From Campylobacter sp. 19-13652 (GTDB lineage: Bacteria; Campylobacterota; Campylobacteria; Campylobacterales; Campylobacteraceae), in assembly GCF_019702925.1 (NCBI RefSeq), contig NZ_AP024713.1, positions 1,488,001-1,552,000 of the forward strand: a stretch of 64,000 bases of DNA, written 5' to 3'. Both the position numbers and the translations under genes were made by a program. Shown here in pieces: positions 42,365-50,874 of this stretch; position 1 is the first letter of the stretch, and every line of letters starts with the position of its first letter. The notes under the pieces are model-generated. The model ran no database searches. It had not been told where the DNA came from and worked only from the letters and a program-made list of their open reading frames with translations.

Positions 42365-44341
42365 TTAAGCGATAGTTACAGTTACGTCTGTGCCAGAAGC
42401 ACTTAGGCTTAGGTCGTGTAAGCCAGCTAGCTTGATTATGCTATCAGTTACATCAAATGTAGCGCCTGCTGTAACGTCAGTTACCACATATGTATCCCCA
42501 TTGTACTGGAACCAAGAAGTTATAGAATTTGTATTGCCATCTCCTGCTACAGCTTTATTTACATAGTCTAGGAATGTAAATGCCTTAGATGTTTCATCAG
42601 GGTTCATGCTGTGTGCAAGCTCTATCTTAGCATCTACTTTTGTAGCAGTGCCTTTACCTTTTACTACCAGGCTGTCGCCCTTAGCGAAATCTTTTATAGT
42701 AACGAACTGGTCTGTGCTACCAGCAGCAGCGGCAGCTTTTTGAATGAATCTATCATCGCCAGCACCACCAGTTAGGTCTACGTTGCTATCTACGCTAAAT
42801 GTGATAGCGTCATTACCAGCGCCACCATTTACTGTTTTTACAGTAGTTAGTCCGCTTACATCAACGCTTAGTACGCCAGTTAGGTTGCTTGCGTTTAGGG
42901 TAGTTAATTTAACAGCAGTTAGTCCATCAGCTAGTGTTAGGTTTTGATCTCCGCTTACATTTATAGTAGTAGCATCAGCAAAAGTCGCAGCTGTAAGTGT
43001 AGCAGCTTGTTCTCCTGTGGTTATATTTACAGTTTCAAATTTAGCCGCAGTAAGAGCCGCTACAGTACCGCTAACTACATTTACGTTTAGCACGTCATTT
43101 GCATTTGCTTCTTCGCTATCTTTTTGGATAACAGCTGTTACGCTTGTTACAGCATCAGTATCTTTTAGTACTAGCGTTGAGCCAGCTGCAACGTTGTTTA
43201 TCGTAAGTGCTTGAGCTAGGTCTGTGGTTAGCTCTACTTTGGCTAAGCCAGCAGCATCAGCAGTTACAGCACCACCAGCACCAGTCATATCTAGACCTAG
43301 CTGATTGAAATTTGTATATTTTGCAGTATCCATAGTGATAGCATCGCTAGCTGCTTTGATTACCACCATGTTATCGCCAGCGCCACCGTCTACTTTTCCT
43401 GCGTAAGCACCTACGATGACTTTATCATTTCCGCTACCTAGTTTTACATCAGATAGACCAGCGTTTGCTGCTAGTGTTAAAGTTAGGTCGCCGTTGTAGT
43501 TGTTTGTGAATTTTGTTAGTGCGTTGGTTGCGGCTTTTAGCTCTATATTAGCACTAGCTGCATTACCTGATAGGGTTAGCTCTTTTAGGGTTGCAGATGC
43601 TAGTTTTAGGCTATCAGACTCTCCGCCTAGATTTAGCGCTAGTTTAGTACCTGTAGCAAAGTTAAAATCAGCTGTATTTACCACATCTTTTAAATTTACA
43701 GCTACATCTTGATCAGCCGCAGCTGTTACTGTTACTACGCTAGCTCCTACTTTAGATAGAGTTACGTCTTTTAGGCTTGAGTTTGTAAAGTTAACACCAA
43801 CTGTGCCACCAAAGTTATCAACTGTAAGCTTAGTTAGCTCTTTTAAATTAGCACCAACAGCTACATTTTTGTTTGCACCATTTGAGTTTGTATATAGCTC
43901 AACTACGCCTTTGATATCATTGTTGTAAGTTACAGCTTCTGTAGTTTGTATGTCAAGCTTTTCCACGCTTGTTAGCTGAGGTAGAGGTGTCGTACCAGCT
44001 GTAAATGCCGCATCTGTATAAATTTTTAGTGTATCATAGCCTTCTTTTGCGTCGATTGTATCACCAGAGTGTATCACGTCTGCGCCATCGCCTACAAAAG
44101 TATCATCTTTAGCTGTACCAACTAGCGCATCATCAAAGTCGCGAGTTAGGTTAAAAGTCTCACCTTTGCCAGCTGAAGAAGTGTTAGAAACCTCGTCTAT
44201 CCAAGCTTTTGCAGCGGTGTCAGAACCATCTGTTGAGACAAGTGCAAGTGCCTTAGTAAAGTTTTGAAAATCGTAATTTTCAAACTTTTTATATTTTATT
44301 AAGTTTAAATTCTTAAAACCCCATATTATAGGGATTTTAAG
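42365..44341 (-). CDS. S-layer protein cassette 4, no start codon
   Basis: Minus-strand frame open for 658 codons from hairpin 1 at 44341. The head is ..KKFENYDFQNFTKALALVSTDG, AWIDEVSNTSSAGKGETFNL, DDALVGTAKDDTFVG, close to cassette 2. The first ATG is codon 89 (44077), out of context. The body has RTX-like turns (LGSGNDKVIVG, DGGAGDNMVVI, NGGAGNDAITF, GGAGDDRFIQK) and the C-terminal block SWFQYNGDTYVVTD then DSIIKLAGLHDL. It is the shortest of the four. garK is transcribed toward it and stops 14 bases before hairpin 1. Confidence 0.85.
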   Translation of the reverse strand, partial: LKIPIIWGFKNLNLIKYKKFENYDFQNFTKALALVSTDGSDTAAKAWIDEVSNTSSAGKGETFNLTRDFDDALVGTAKDDTFVGDGADVIHSGDTIDAKEGYDTLKIYTDAAFTAGTTPLPQLTSVEKLDIQTTEAVTYNNDIKGVVELYTNSNGANKNVAVGANLKELTKLTVDNFGGTVGVNFTNSSLKDVTLSKVGASVVTVTAAADQDVAVNLKDVVNTADFNFATGTKLALNLGGESDSLKLASATLKELTLSGNAASANIELKAATNALTKFTNNYNGDLTLTLAANAGLSDVKLGSGNDKVIVGAYAGKVDGGAGDNMVVIKAASDAITMDTAKYTNFNQLGLDMTGAGGAVTADAAGLAKVELTTDLAQALTINNVAAGSTLVLKDTDAVTSVTAVIQKDSEEANANDVLNVNVVSGTVAALTAAKFETVNITTGEQAATLTAATFADATTINVSGDQNLTLADGLTAVKLTTLNASNLTGVLSVDVSGLTTVKTVNGGAGNDAITFSVDSNVDLTGGAGDDRFIQKAAAAAGSTDQFVTIKDFAKGDSLVVKGKGTATKVDAKIELAHSMNPDETSKAFTFLDYVNKAVAGDGNTNSITSWFQYNGDTYVVTDVTAGATFDVTDSIIKLAGLHDLSLSASGTDVTVTIA

Positions 44342-44358
44342 TTATTTTTAGTATGTTA
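44259..44358 (-). repeat. S-layer cassette head repeat, copy 4 (inverted)
   Basis: Hairpin 2 at 44259-44287, hairpin 1 at 44312-44341, then AAATTTAACATACTAAAAAT on the minus strand. Homology ends in the garK stop codon; the AAGCA part present in copies 1-3 is absent. Confidence 0.88.
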
Positions 44359-45486
44359 AATTTCTAATCCAGCACCCGCGATAAATAGCTTCACAGCCTG
44401 TCTTGCGCTTTGCTTTAAATTTATTCGCGCGATATCTGCCCTCATCGCCTCCTTTAAAGAACACGGTGCACGAACCACGCTAAAGCAAGCATCTATTAGC
44501 TCACTATCAGCCAAATCATCACCCAAACTTCCAGCCAGTACCACCACCTTAGCTCCAGCTGCTTTGGCGAGCTTTGCCACTCCGCTTGGGGTCTTTCCCA
44601 TTAGACTTTGAGTGTCAAAGCGCCCCTCCCCAGTGATAACCAAATCAGCCCCAACAAGGGCGCTTTTAAGCCCCACTTCATCGCAGACTATATCCACACC
44701 ACGCCTTAGACTAGCTCCCAAAAAAGCCAAAAGCGCATACCCTAGCCCACCAGCGGCTCCAGCCCCAGCAACTTGCTCCATATCCGCGCCAAGCTCACGA
44801 GACGCCACCTCACAAAACCGCCTAAGCCCAGCGTCAAGCTGCTCTATCATATCGGCATTTGCGCCCTTTTGCGCGCCGTATATATAGGCTGCACCGTTTT
44901 CGCCATAAAGCGGATTATTCACATCACAAGCCACGACTATCTCGCACTCTCTTATGCGCGCGTCAAGTCCGCTAATATCCACGCTAGCCACCCGCATTAA
45001 ATCAGCCCCCACGCCAGCTAAATACGCACCGCTTGCGTCTTTAAATTTAACCCCGAGCGCACGTAGCATGCCCATACCAGCGTCGTTTGTGGCGCTTCCA
45101 CCTATGCCTATTATAAATTTCCTAGCTCCTTTATTTAGCGCATCTAGCAAAAGCTCGCCAAAGCCGTAAGTGCTAGTTTTCATAGGGTTTCGCTCACTAG
45201 GCTCAAGCAGAGGCAGTCCAGAGCTAGCCGCCATCTCAAAAATAGCTCTATCAAAAGCCATAGCGTAGCTTGCGCTAATCTTTCGCCCTAAAGGATCGCT
45301 TACTACCACGCTCACACTCTTTCCGCCCAAAGCATCCCTTAAGGCTTCCACAGTCCCCTCTCCACCGTCAGCTATGGGGACTACCGCCACCTCGGCTAAA
45401 TCGCCTATGCCCTCTTTTACAGCCTCTCCTGCCTCAAGCGAGCTTAAAGAGCCCTTAAAAGAATCTATCGCGACGACTACTTTCAT
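44356..45486 (-). CDS. Glycerate kinase (GarK/GlxK family)
   Basis: Phosphorylates glycerate with ATP. 376 residues from ATG 45486: MKVVVAIDSFKGSLSS, PIADGGEGTVEAL, FIIGIGGSATNDAGMGML, ITGEGRFDTQSLMGKTPSGV are all family hallmarks. The last codons (GLEI-stop) run into the S-layer head repeat, yet the length is normal, so little or nothing was lost. Its start overlaps the permease gene upstream. Confidence 0.93.
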   Translation of the reverse strand: MKVVVAIDSFKGSLSSLEAGEAVKEGIGDLAEVAVVPIADGGEGTVEALRDALGGKSVSVVVSDPLGRKISASYAMAFDRAIFEMAASSGLPLLEPSERNPMKTSTYGFGELLLDALNKGARKFIIGIGGSATNDAGMGMLRALGVKFKDASGAYLAGVGADLMRVASVDISGLDARIRECEIVVACDVNNPLYGENGAAYIYGAQKGANADMIEQLDAGLRRFCEVASRELGADMEQVAGAGAAGGLGYALLAFLGASLRRGVDIVCDEVGLKSALVGADLVITGEGRFDTQSLMGKTPSGVAKLAKAAGAKVVVLAGSLGDDLADSELIDACFSVVRAPCSLKEAMRADIARINLKQSARQAVKLFIAGAGLEI

Positions 45487-46853
45487 AATAGCACCACCGA
45501 TAATAAACACACGCTTAAAACGCCTACAAGCCCCATTATAAGCGTCATCGCAGTCTGAGTACGATACCCCTGCTGCGTGCTTAGTCCGCTTAGACTAGTA
45601 ACCACCCAAAAGTAGCTGTCATTTGCATGTGACACGCACATCGCCCCAGCACCTATAGCAAGCACAGCAAGTGCCGCACCCATCTCGCTACCAAGCCCTA
45701 AAATCGTAAGCATAGAATCATCAACCGTATAAAGCCCAAGTATAGAAGCGGTAGTGACAATAGCCACCGTAGAGCTGCCCTGAGCTGTTTTTAAAACCGC
45801 CGAAATAACAAAAGCAAGCACCAGCCCAGCACCGCTTAGCGCACTTGCGTTTGCCTTTATAATATCCACAAAGCCAGCCGATTTTATCACTCCACCTAGC
45901 ACTCCACCAGCTGCTGTGATAAAAAGTATAGGGCCGACTGTTTTTAGCGTGTCCTCGGTAAGCTTGCTTAGATTTTTAAATTTATCCTGTAAAGCTAGCA
46001 AAACCAAGGCCAAAATCAAACCAAACGCAAGCGCTATGACTGGATTTCCTATAAATTTAATCACCTCAGCAAACTCGCCACCAAGCCCTGCAATAGAAGA
46101 TATAGAACCAAGCGCCATAAGTAAAACAGGCACTAAAATAGGCGCTATAGATAGCGTAAAGCTAGGCAGCTTTGTCTCATTTATCGCAGTGTCAAATTCA
46201 TTAAATATAACCTCGTTTGAAGCTGGCAAAAGCTCATCTTTTCTAGCCACATACCTAGCAAAAATATAAACCGCCGCTAAAACTGGCACAGACACCACAA
46301 CTCCCAAAATAATGACTAAAAGCAGACTATCTCCTAGTCCCAAAGCCCCAGCAGCTGCGACTGGCCCAGGTGTAGGTGGGATAAAAACATGAGAGGCATA
46401 AAGCCCTCCAGAAAGCGCAACTGAAAGCGCAGTCGGACTTGTAGCTAGCCTTGAGGCTATGGCTTTTCGCACTGGATTTAGCACGACAAATCCGCTATCA
46501 CAAAACACAGGTATACCCACTATCCAGCCTATAATTAGCATAGCCAGGTCTGGATGACGATTGCGAAGTGCGCCCACAACGACGCTAGCTATCTTTAGCC
46601 CAGCCCCAGTATGCTCTAAAATCGCCCCTATTAAAGCACCAAAAATAATAACTATGCCTATGCTTTTAAATATCCCGCTAAAGCTAGTCCCTATAATGCC
46701 AGGCATGTTAGCAAGTGGCACACCAGCGAATAATCCAAGCAAAACAGAAACTGACATGAGGGTTAAAAATGGATGAATTTTTAGCCGCGCTATCATAAAT
46801 ATAATAAGCACAACAGCAATTACAAAACAGAATAAAAGCAAGCCTAAAGACAT
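45483..46853 (-). CDS. GntP-family gluconate/glycerate permease
   Basis: A 456-residue proton symporter with about 12-14 helices. ATG 46853 is preferred (AAGGAGCGTAGAT upstream). Family segments: KIHPFLTLMSVSVLLGLFAG, GIPVFCDSGFVVLNP, FIPPTPGPVAAAGALG, and MCVSHANDSYFWVV. Four-base overlap with the glycerate kinase gene suggests glycerate as substrate. Confidence 0.92.
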   Translation of the reverse strand: MSLGLLLFCFVIAVVLIIFMIARLKIHPFLTLMSVSVLLGLFAGVPLANMPGIIGTSFSGIFKSIGIVIIFGALIGAILEHTGAGLKIASVVVGALRNRHPDLAMLIIGWIVGIPVFCDSGFVVLNPVRKAIASRLATSPTALSVALSGGLYASHVFIPPTPGPVAAAGALGLGDSLLLVIILGVVVSVPVLAAVYIFARYVARKDELLPASNEVIFNEFDTAINETKLPSFTLSIAPILVPVLLMALGSISSIAGLGGEFAEVIKFIGNPVIALAFGLILALVLLALQDKFKNLSKLTEDTLKTVGPILFITAAGGVLGGVIKSAGFVDIIKANASALSGAGLVLAFVISAVLKTAQGSSTVAIVTTASILGLYTVDDSMLTILGLGSEMGAALAVLAIGAGAMCVSHANDSYFWVVTSLSGLSTQQGYRTQTAMTLIMGLVGVLSVCLLSVVLL

Positions 46854-46944
46854 ATCTACGCTCCTTAAAAAATATGTCAAAATGCTAGCATAAATTTAAT
46901 AATTAACTTATAAATTTAATATTTTTATAAAATTTATCAAACCC

Positions 46945-47937
46945 CTAGCGTAAAATCATAATACCAAAACCAAGCCTGCTTATGCTGCGATTATAATCAA
47001 TCAAACTCTCGCCATAGCCATTAAAATACTGCAAATAGCCGTAAAATCCGCTATAAATAGGGAAAATTAGCCCAGCTTGCACTGCGCCTTTGTTGCCGCT
47101 AGCTCTTAAGTTATTTCTAAGTAAAAGCTCCAAAGCATAGCCGCTAGCATCATATCTTACTCGCAAATCGCCGTATCCTAAGTAGCGGCTAATGTCTGCA
47201 TTATCGCTTAAATCCCCTAAATGCTGCCAAACTCGTGGCGTAATAGTAAAATCACCAAATCTAAAATCCGCGCTAAGATAAGCCCTATTCCAGCTACGAC
47301 TAGTCTCTCCACCTAACCCATTTGACTCGTGCAAAAAGCCTAAATTTACCGCCTTTAAATACTCATCATCGCTTTTAAATCTCATAAAAATTTCCGGACG
47401 ATAATTTGTCTCACGAAAAGGTACGCTAGACTTTGCTGTCTGCCACCACGAAGTCTGAGAATAAGCTAAGAAAAGTTCTTTATCATCGCCTAAAAATGGC
47501 AGCTTGAGCGGTTTTTTAAAGCTTAGATTAAACTTCGTCTCAAAAGAGCGCCTGCCGTCATTTGGGGTATTAAAAGTATGCGAGCCAAGCAAGAGGTAAT
47601 TTTGTTCGTGTAAGCTTATGCCGCTGCCGTCAAACACCTCACTAAGGCTAACGTCATCTTTACTAGCGCTAGCCTTTTGGGACGTATTTGCCGAGCCTTG
47701 ATTAGCCAAAATGGAGGCTGGCGCAAGCGATTTATCAATTTTTTGATTATCGATTATAGCGGCTTGTGATTTATTTTTAAGCCCAATCTGCTTTAAGGCA
47801 AGGGCTTTATAAATGGCCATAGCTGCGTCTTTTTCGCCTATGCTCTCAAGATAAAGCGCCCTCTCATACTCGCTTAAATCATTTGCACCCAGCACAAGAG
47901 CGCAAAAAAGCAAAACAAGCTTAACGCCCTTAGGCAT
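46945..47937 (-). CDS. pldA: Outer membrane phospholipase A
   Basis: A 330-residue OMPLA: signal peptide (VKLVLLFCALVLGAND), a 90-residue periplasmic linker, then a 12-strand barrel with the active-site pair in FLHESNGLGGE (His-x-Ser) followed by NRAYLSADF. It hydrolyses misplaced outer-leaflet phospholipids. Its ATG overlaps the end of mobA. Confidence 0.9.
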   Translation of the reverse strand: MPKGVKLVLLFCALVLGANDLSEYERALYLESIGEKDAAMAIYKALALKQIGLKNKSQAAIIDNQKIDKSLAPASILANQGSANTSQKASASKDDVSLSEVFDGSGISLHEQNYLLLGSHTFNTPNDGRRSFETKFNLSFKKPLKLPFLGDDKELFLAYSQTSWWQTAKSSVPFRETNYRPEIFMRFKSDDEYLKAVNLGFLHESNGLGGETSRSWNRAYLSADFRFGDFTITPRVWQHLGDLSDNADISRYLGYGDLRVRYDASGYALELLLRNNLRASGNKGAVQAGLIFPIYSGFYGYLQYFNGYGESLIDYNRSISRLGFGIMILR

Positions 47938-48532
47938 TAGCCAAATCCTCAGGAGAGTTTAAATTTATCCCCTCTTTTTCGCCCCCTAGCTCAACCCTAA
48001 TGACATCGCAAAGTTTTAAAAGCGCACCCACGCTATGCTCGCCGCTTTTTGCTAGATTTAGCGCCTTATCAGCCACGTTTGGAGAGAAAAATCCGCACAG
48101 ATTGTGATCCCTGCCGCCCTCGCAAGCAATGACGACTTCAAAATCATCGCTAAGCCTAAACATATCTTTTATGCTATTTGCGCTAACGTTTGGCATATCC
48201 ACAGGTTGGATAAACACTGGCTTTTTAAAGCGTTTAAGCACGCTAGCAAGCGCGATTAGAGGCGAGTGAAGCTCGCTATCATCAAGCAAGATTTTCACAC
48301 TTTTATCGAGGTCTTTAAATTTATCACCCTTGCTTGAGATATAAACATCATCAAACACCGCCAAAAGCCGCCCACTCACGTAGCTAGCCAGACTTTTGCC
48401 GTCTTTAAAGTCCATAAGTGCCTTATCCTCGCCCATACGAGTACTACGCCCACCAGCAAGTACTACAGCAGTCTGCTTTTTAAGCTCCATAAAGCCATCA
48501 CAAGCACCCTCGCTAGAACAGCTATGACCCAT
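47930..48532 (-). CDS. mobA: Molybdenum cofactor guanylyltransferase
   Basis: Adds GMP to Mo-molybdopterin to give the MGD cofactor needed by DmsA-type enzymes. About 200 residues; the core begins AVVLAGGRSTRMGEDKALMDF (GTP-binding LAGGxSxRMGxDK), with VFIQPVDMPNVSAN and HNLCGFF. The start is ATG 48532 (AAGGAGTGAAA) or an in-frame GTG two codons earlier; the first 16 residues before the core are unusual, and an internal ATG (MELKKQTAVV) is a third option. Confidence 0.9.
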   Translation of the reverse strand: MGHSCSSEGACDGFMELKKQTAVVLAGGRSTRMGEDKALMDFKDGKSLASYVSGRLLAVFDDVYISSKGDKFKDLDKSVKILLDDSELHSPLIALASVLKRFKKPVFIQPVDMPNVSANSIKDMFRLSDDFEVVIACEGGRDHNLCGFFSPNVADKALNLAKSGEHSVGALLKLCDVIRVELGGEKEGINLNSPEDLANA

Positions 48533-48636
48533 TTTCACTCCTTTTTTCTTGACATTTTACTTAGTTTTGGCTTTTTGTTGCCTTTTGTTTGCCGTTTTTG
48601 CCTATAATTATCATTTACAAACATACAAGGAATTCA

Positions 48637-50208
48637 ATGAAACCTATCTCCTCGATGAAATTTAATCTCATCTTTGCGCTATATTTGACAGTGCTAAATT
48701 ATAAATTTTTCGAATTTTGCCTACAAAATTTACCAGATGATAGCACGTCGTGGATAATGTTTGCCACGCTACCAGTGGTGATGGTTGCGCTTTTAATGCT
48801 TGTTTTTAGCCTGATTTTTGTGCCGTTTACCACAAAGCCACTTGCTATTTTACTCCTTAGCATAAGCGCACCAGTGGCGTATTTTATGAATACTTACGGC
48901 ATAGTCATAGGAAATGAAATCATCATAAGCACACTAAAAACGGACGTAAAAGAGGCTGGAGCGCTTATAAACTTTAGACTCATAGGTTCGCTTTTTTTGC
49001 TATGGATAGCACCAGCAATCTTAATAATAAAGTGCAAAATCTCATACGGAAATCTCTTTGGCGCATTGATTAAACGCATAGGCACGATAGCGGCTACAGC
49101 GGGCTTTATCACACTTTGCTTTGCTATGCTTTCAAAAGCTTATATACCATTTTTTAGAAACAACCACGAAGCAAAAATGTATATAATCCCAACCTACGCC
49201 ACATATAGCGCCTATAAAGTCTATCACAAGCTAACAGCAAAGCCGGTGCCACTAGCAAAAATAGGCGAGGATGCTGCATTAAACGATGATAAAAAGCGCC
49301 TATTTATACTAATAATAGGCGAAACCGCAAGAGCTGCAAACTCCTCGCTAAATGGCTACACCACAAACGACACAAACGCCTATACAAAGGGCATTTCTGG
49401 ACTTGTTAGCTTTAGCGATTTTTACTCGTGTGGGACATACACAGCAAGAAGCGTACCGTGCCTGCTTTCACCATTTACACGCGATGAATTTACCGATTTT
49501 AAGGGCGCAAATACCGAAAACCTAACCGATATACTAGCACGAGTAAATGTGCCAACATTTTGGTATGATAATAACTCAGGAGGCTGCATAGGAGGCTGCA
49601 CGCGATTGCCAGAACAAAATGTGCAAGAATTTAAAGACAAAAATAAAGAAGGAGACGCCAAAATTTTTAAGCTAGCAGGGAGCAAAATAGACGAGCTTAC
49701 AGACTCTGCGCTAATCGTGCTACATCTACAAGGCAGTCACGGACCAGCCTACTATGAGCGCTATCCAAAAGAATTTGACCGCTTTAAACCAACCTGCGAC
49801 ACGAATGAGCTAAGCAGCTGCACAACACAAGAAATAGTAAACACCTATGATAATACCCTACTTTACACGGATTATCTAATCGCGAATTTGATAAAAAATT
49901 TACAAAAAAACGAGGTCAAATTTGACGAAATTGGACTACTTTATGCAAGTGACCACGGCGAGAGTTTGGGCGAGAATGGCATATATTTGCACGGCATGCC
50001 CTACTCCATCGCACCTGATTTTCAAAAGCATATCCCAGCCATCGTGTATACAAACAATCAAAATACAAACAAAAGGCTAAAATTGCGCAAAGACGACACC
50101 CTAAGCCATGATAATATCTTTAGCACGGTGCTCGGATTTTTTGGCGTAAAAAGCGACATAGTAGATGACAAACTAAATATTTTTAGCTATAATCAGGGCA
50201 AAAATTAA
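48637..50208 (+). CDS. Phosphoethanolamine transferase (EptA/EptC family)
   Basis: A 523-residue inner-membrane sulfatase-fold enzyme. ATG 48637 (CAAGGAATTCA upstream). Five N-terminal helices up to about residue 185, then the periplasmic domain with the phospho-accepting Thr in IIGETARAANSSLNGY, the disulfide-rich CGTYTARSVPC and GGCIGGCTRL segments, and zinc ligands in ALIVLHLQGSHGP and YASDHGESLGENG. In C. jejuni EptC modifies lipid A, lipooligosaccharide, flagellar rod and N-glycans. It is followed 9 bases on by dcd. Confidence 0.9.
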   Translation: MKPISSMKFNLIFALYLTVLNYKFFEFCLQNLPDDSTSWIMFATLPVVMVALLMLVFSLIFVPFTTKPLAILLLSISAPVAYFMNTYGIVIGNEIIISTLKTDVKEAGALINFRLIGSLFLLWIAPAILIIKCKISYGNLFGALIKRIGTIAATAGFITLCFAMLSKAYIPFFRNNHEAKMYIIPTYATYSAYKVYHKLTAKPVPLAKIGEDAALNDDKKRLFILIIGETARAANSSLNGYTTNDTNAYTKGISGLVSFSDFYSCGTYTARSVPCLLSPFTRDEFTDFKGANTENLTDILARVNVPTFWYDNNSGGCIGGCTRLPEQNVQEFKDKNKEGDAKIFKLAGSKIDELTDSALIVLHLQGSHGPAYYERYPKEFDRFKPTCDTNELSSCTTQEIVNTYDNTLLYTDYLIANLIKNLQKNEVKFDEIGLLYASDHGESLGENGIYLHGMPYSIAPDFQKHIPAIVYTNNQNTNKRLKLRKDDTLSHDNIFSTVLGFFGVKSDIVDDKLNIFSYNQGKN

Positions 50209-50217
50209 AGGAAAATC

Positions 50218-50778
50218 ATGGGACTAAAAAGCGATAAATGGATACGCAATATGAGCCAGCAGCACGAGATGATCGTGCCTTTTTGCGAGGAGCAAATAGG
50301 GCGTGGCGTGGTCAGCTATGGGCTAAGCAGCTATGGCTATGACATCAGAGTGGGCGATGAGTTTAAAATTTTTACAAATATCGGCGGGACGGTCGTGGAT
50401 CCAAAGAATTTTGACGCAAAAAATGTCGTTGATTTTAAAGGCGAGGTCTGTATCGTCCCACCAAATTCATTCGCACTTGCTAGAACGGTCGAGTATTTTA
50501 ACATGCCCAAAGATGTGCTTGCAATATGCCTAGGCAAAAGCACCTATGCAAGATGTGGCATAATCGTAAATGTAACGCCATTTGAGCCTGGCTTTCGTGG
50601 GCATATCACGATAGAAATCTCAAACACCACGCCTCTACCAGCCAAAATCTACGCAAACGAGGGCATAGCACAGGTGCTATTTTTACAAGGCGACGAGCCA
50701 TGCGAAGTAAGCTACGCCGATAAAGGTGGCAAATACCAAGCACAGGAAGGTATCACACTGCCTAGGATATTAAAATAA
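50218..50778 (+). CDS. dcd: dCTP deaminase
   Basis: Makes dUTP from dCTP for thymidylate supply. 186 residues; trimeric dUTPase fold with [33 protein letters not shown] and [19 protein letters not shown] (catalytic Glu). AAAGGAAAATC precedes the ATG. Confidence 0.95.
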   Translation: MGLKSDKWIRNMSQQHEMIVPFCEEQIGRGVVSYGLSSYGYDIRVGDEFKIFTNIGGTVVDPKNFDAKNVVDFKGEVCIVPPNSFALARTVEYFNMPKDVLAICLGKSTYARCGIIVNVTPFEPGFRGHITIEISNTTPLPAKIYANEGIAQVLFLQGDEPCEVSYADKGGKYQAQEGITLPRILK

Positions 50779-50810
50779 TACTAACTTAATGATACTTATT
50801 TTCAAATTTA

Positions 50811-50827
50811 TTGATAATTAATATTAA
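50811..50827. promoter_or_regulatory. Candidate Fur box before the TonB receptor
   Basis: TTGATAATTAATATTAA in the AT-rich leader, partly matching the GATAAT-type Fur dyad. TonB receptors of this class are usually iron-repressed. The match is by eye only. Confidence 0.35.
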
Positions 50828-50874
50828 ATTAGTTAATATTTTGTTGCTTCATTATTAAATTTAAAAGGCAAAAT

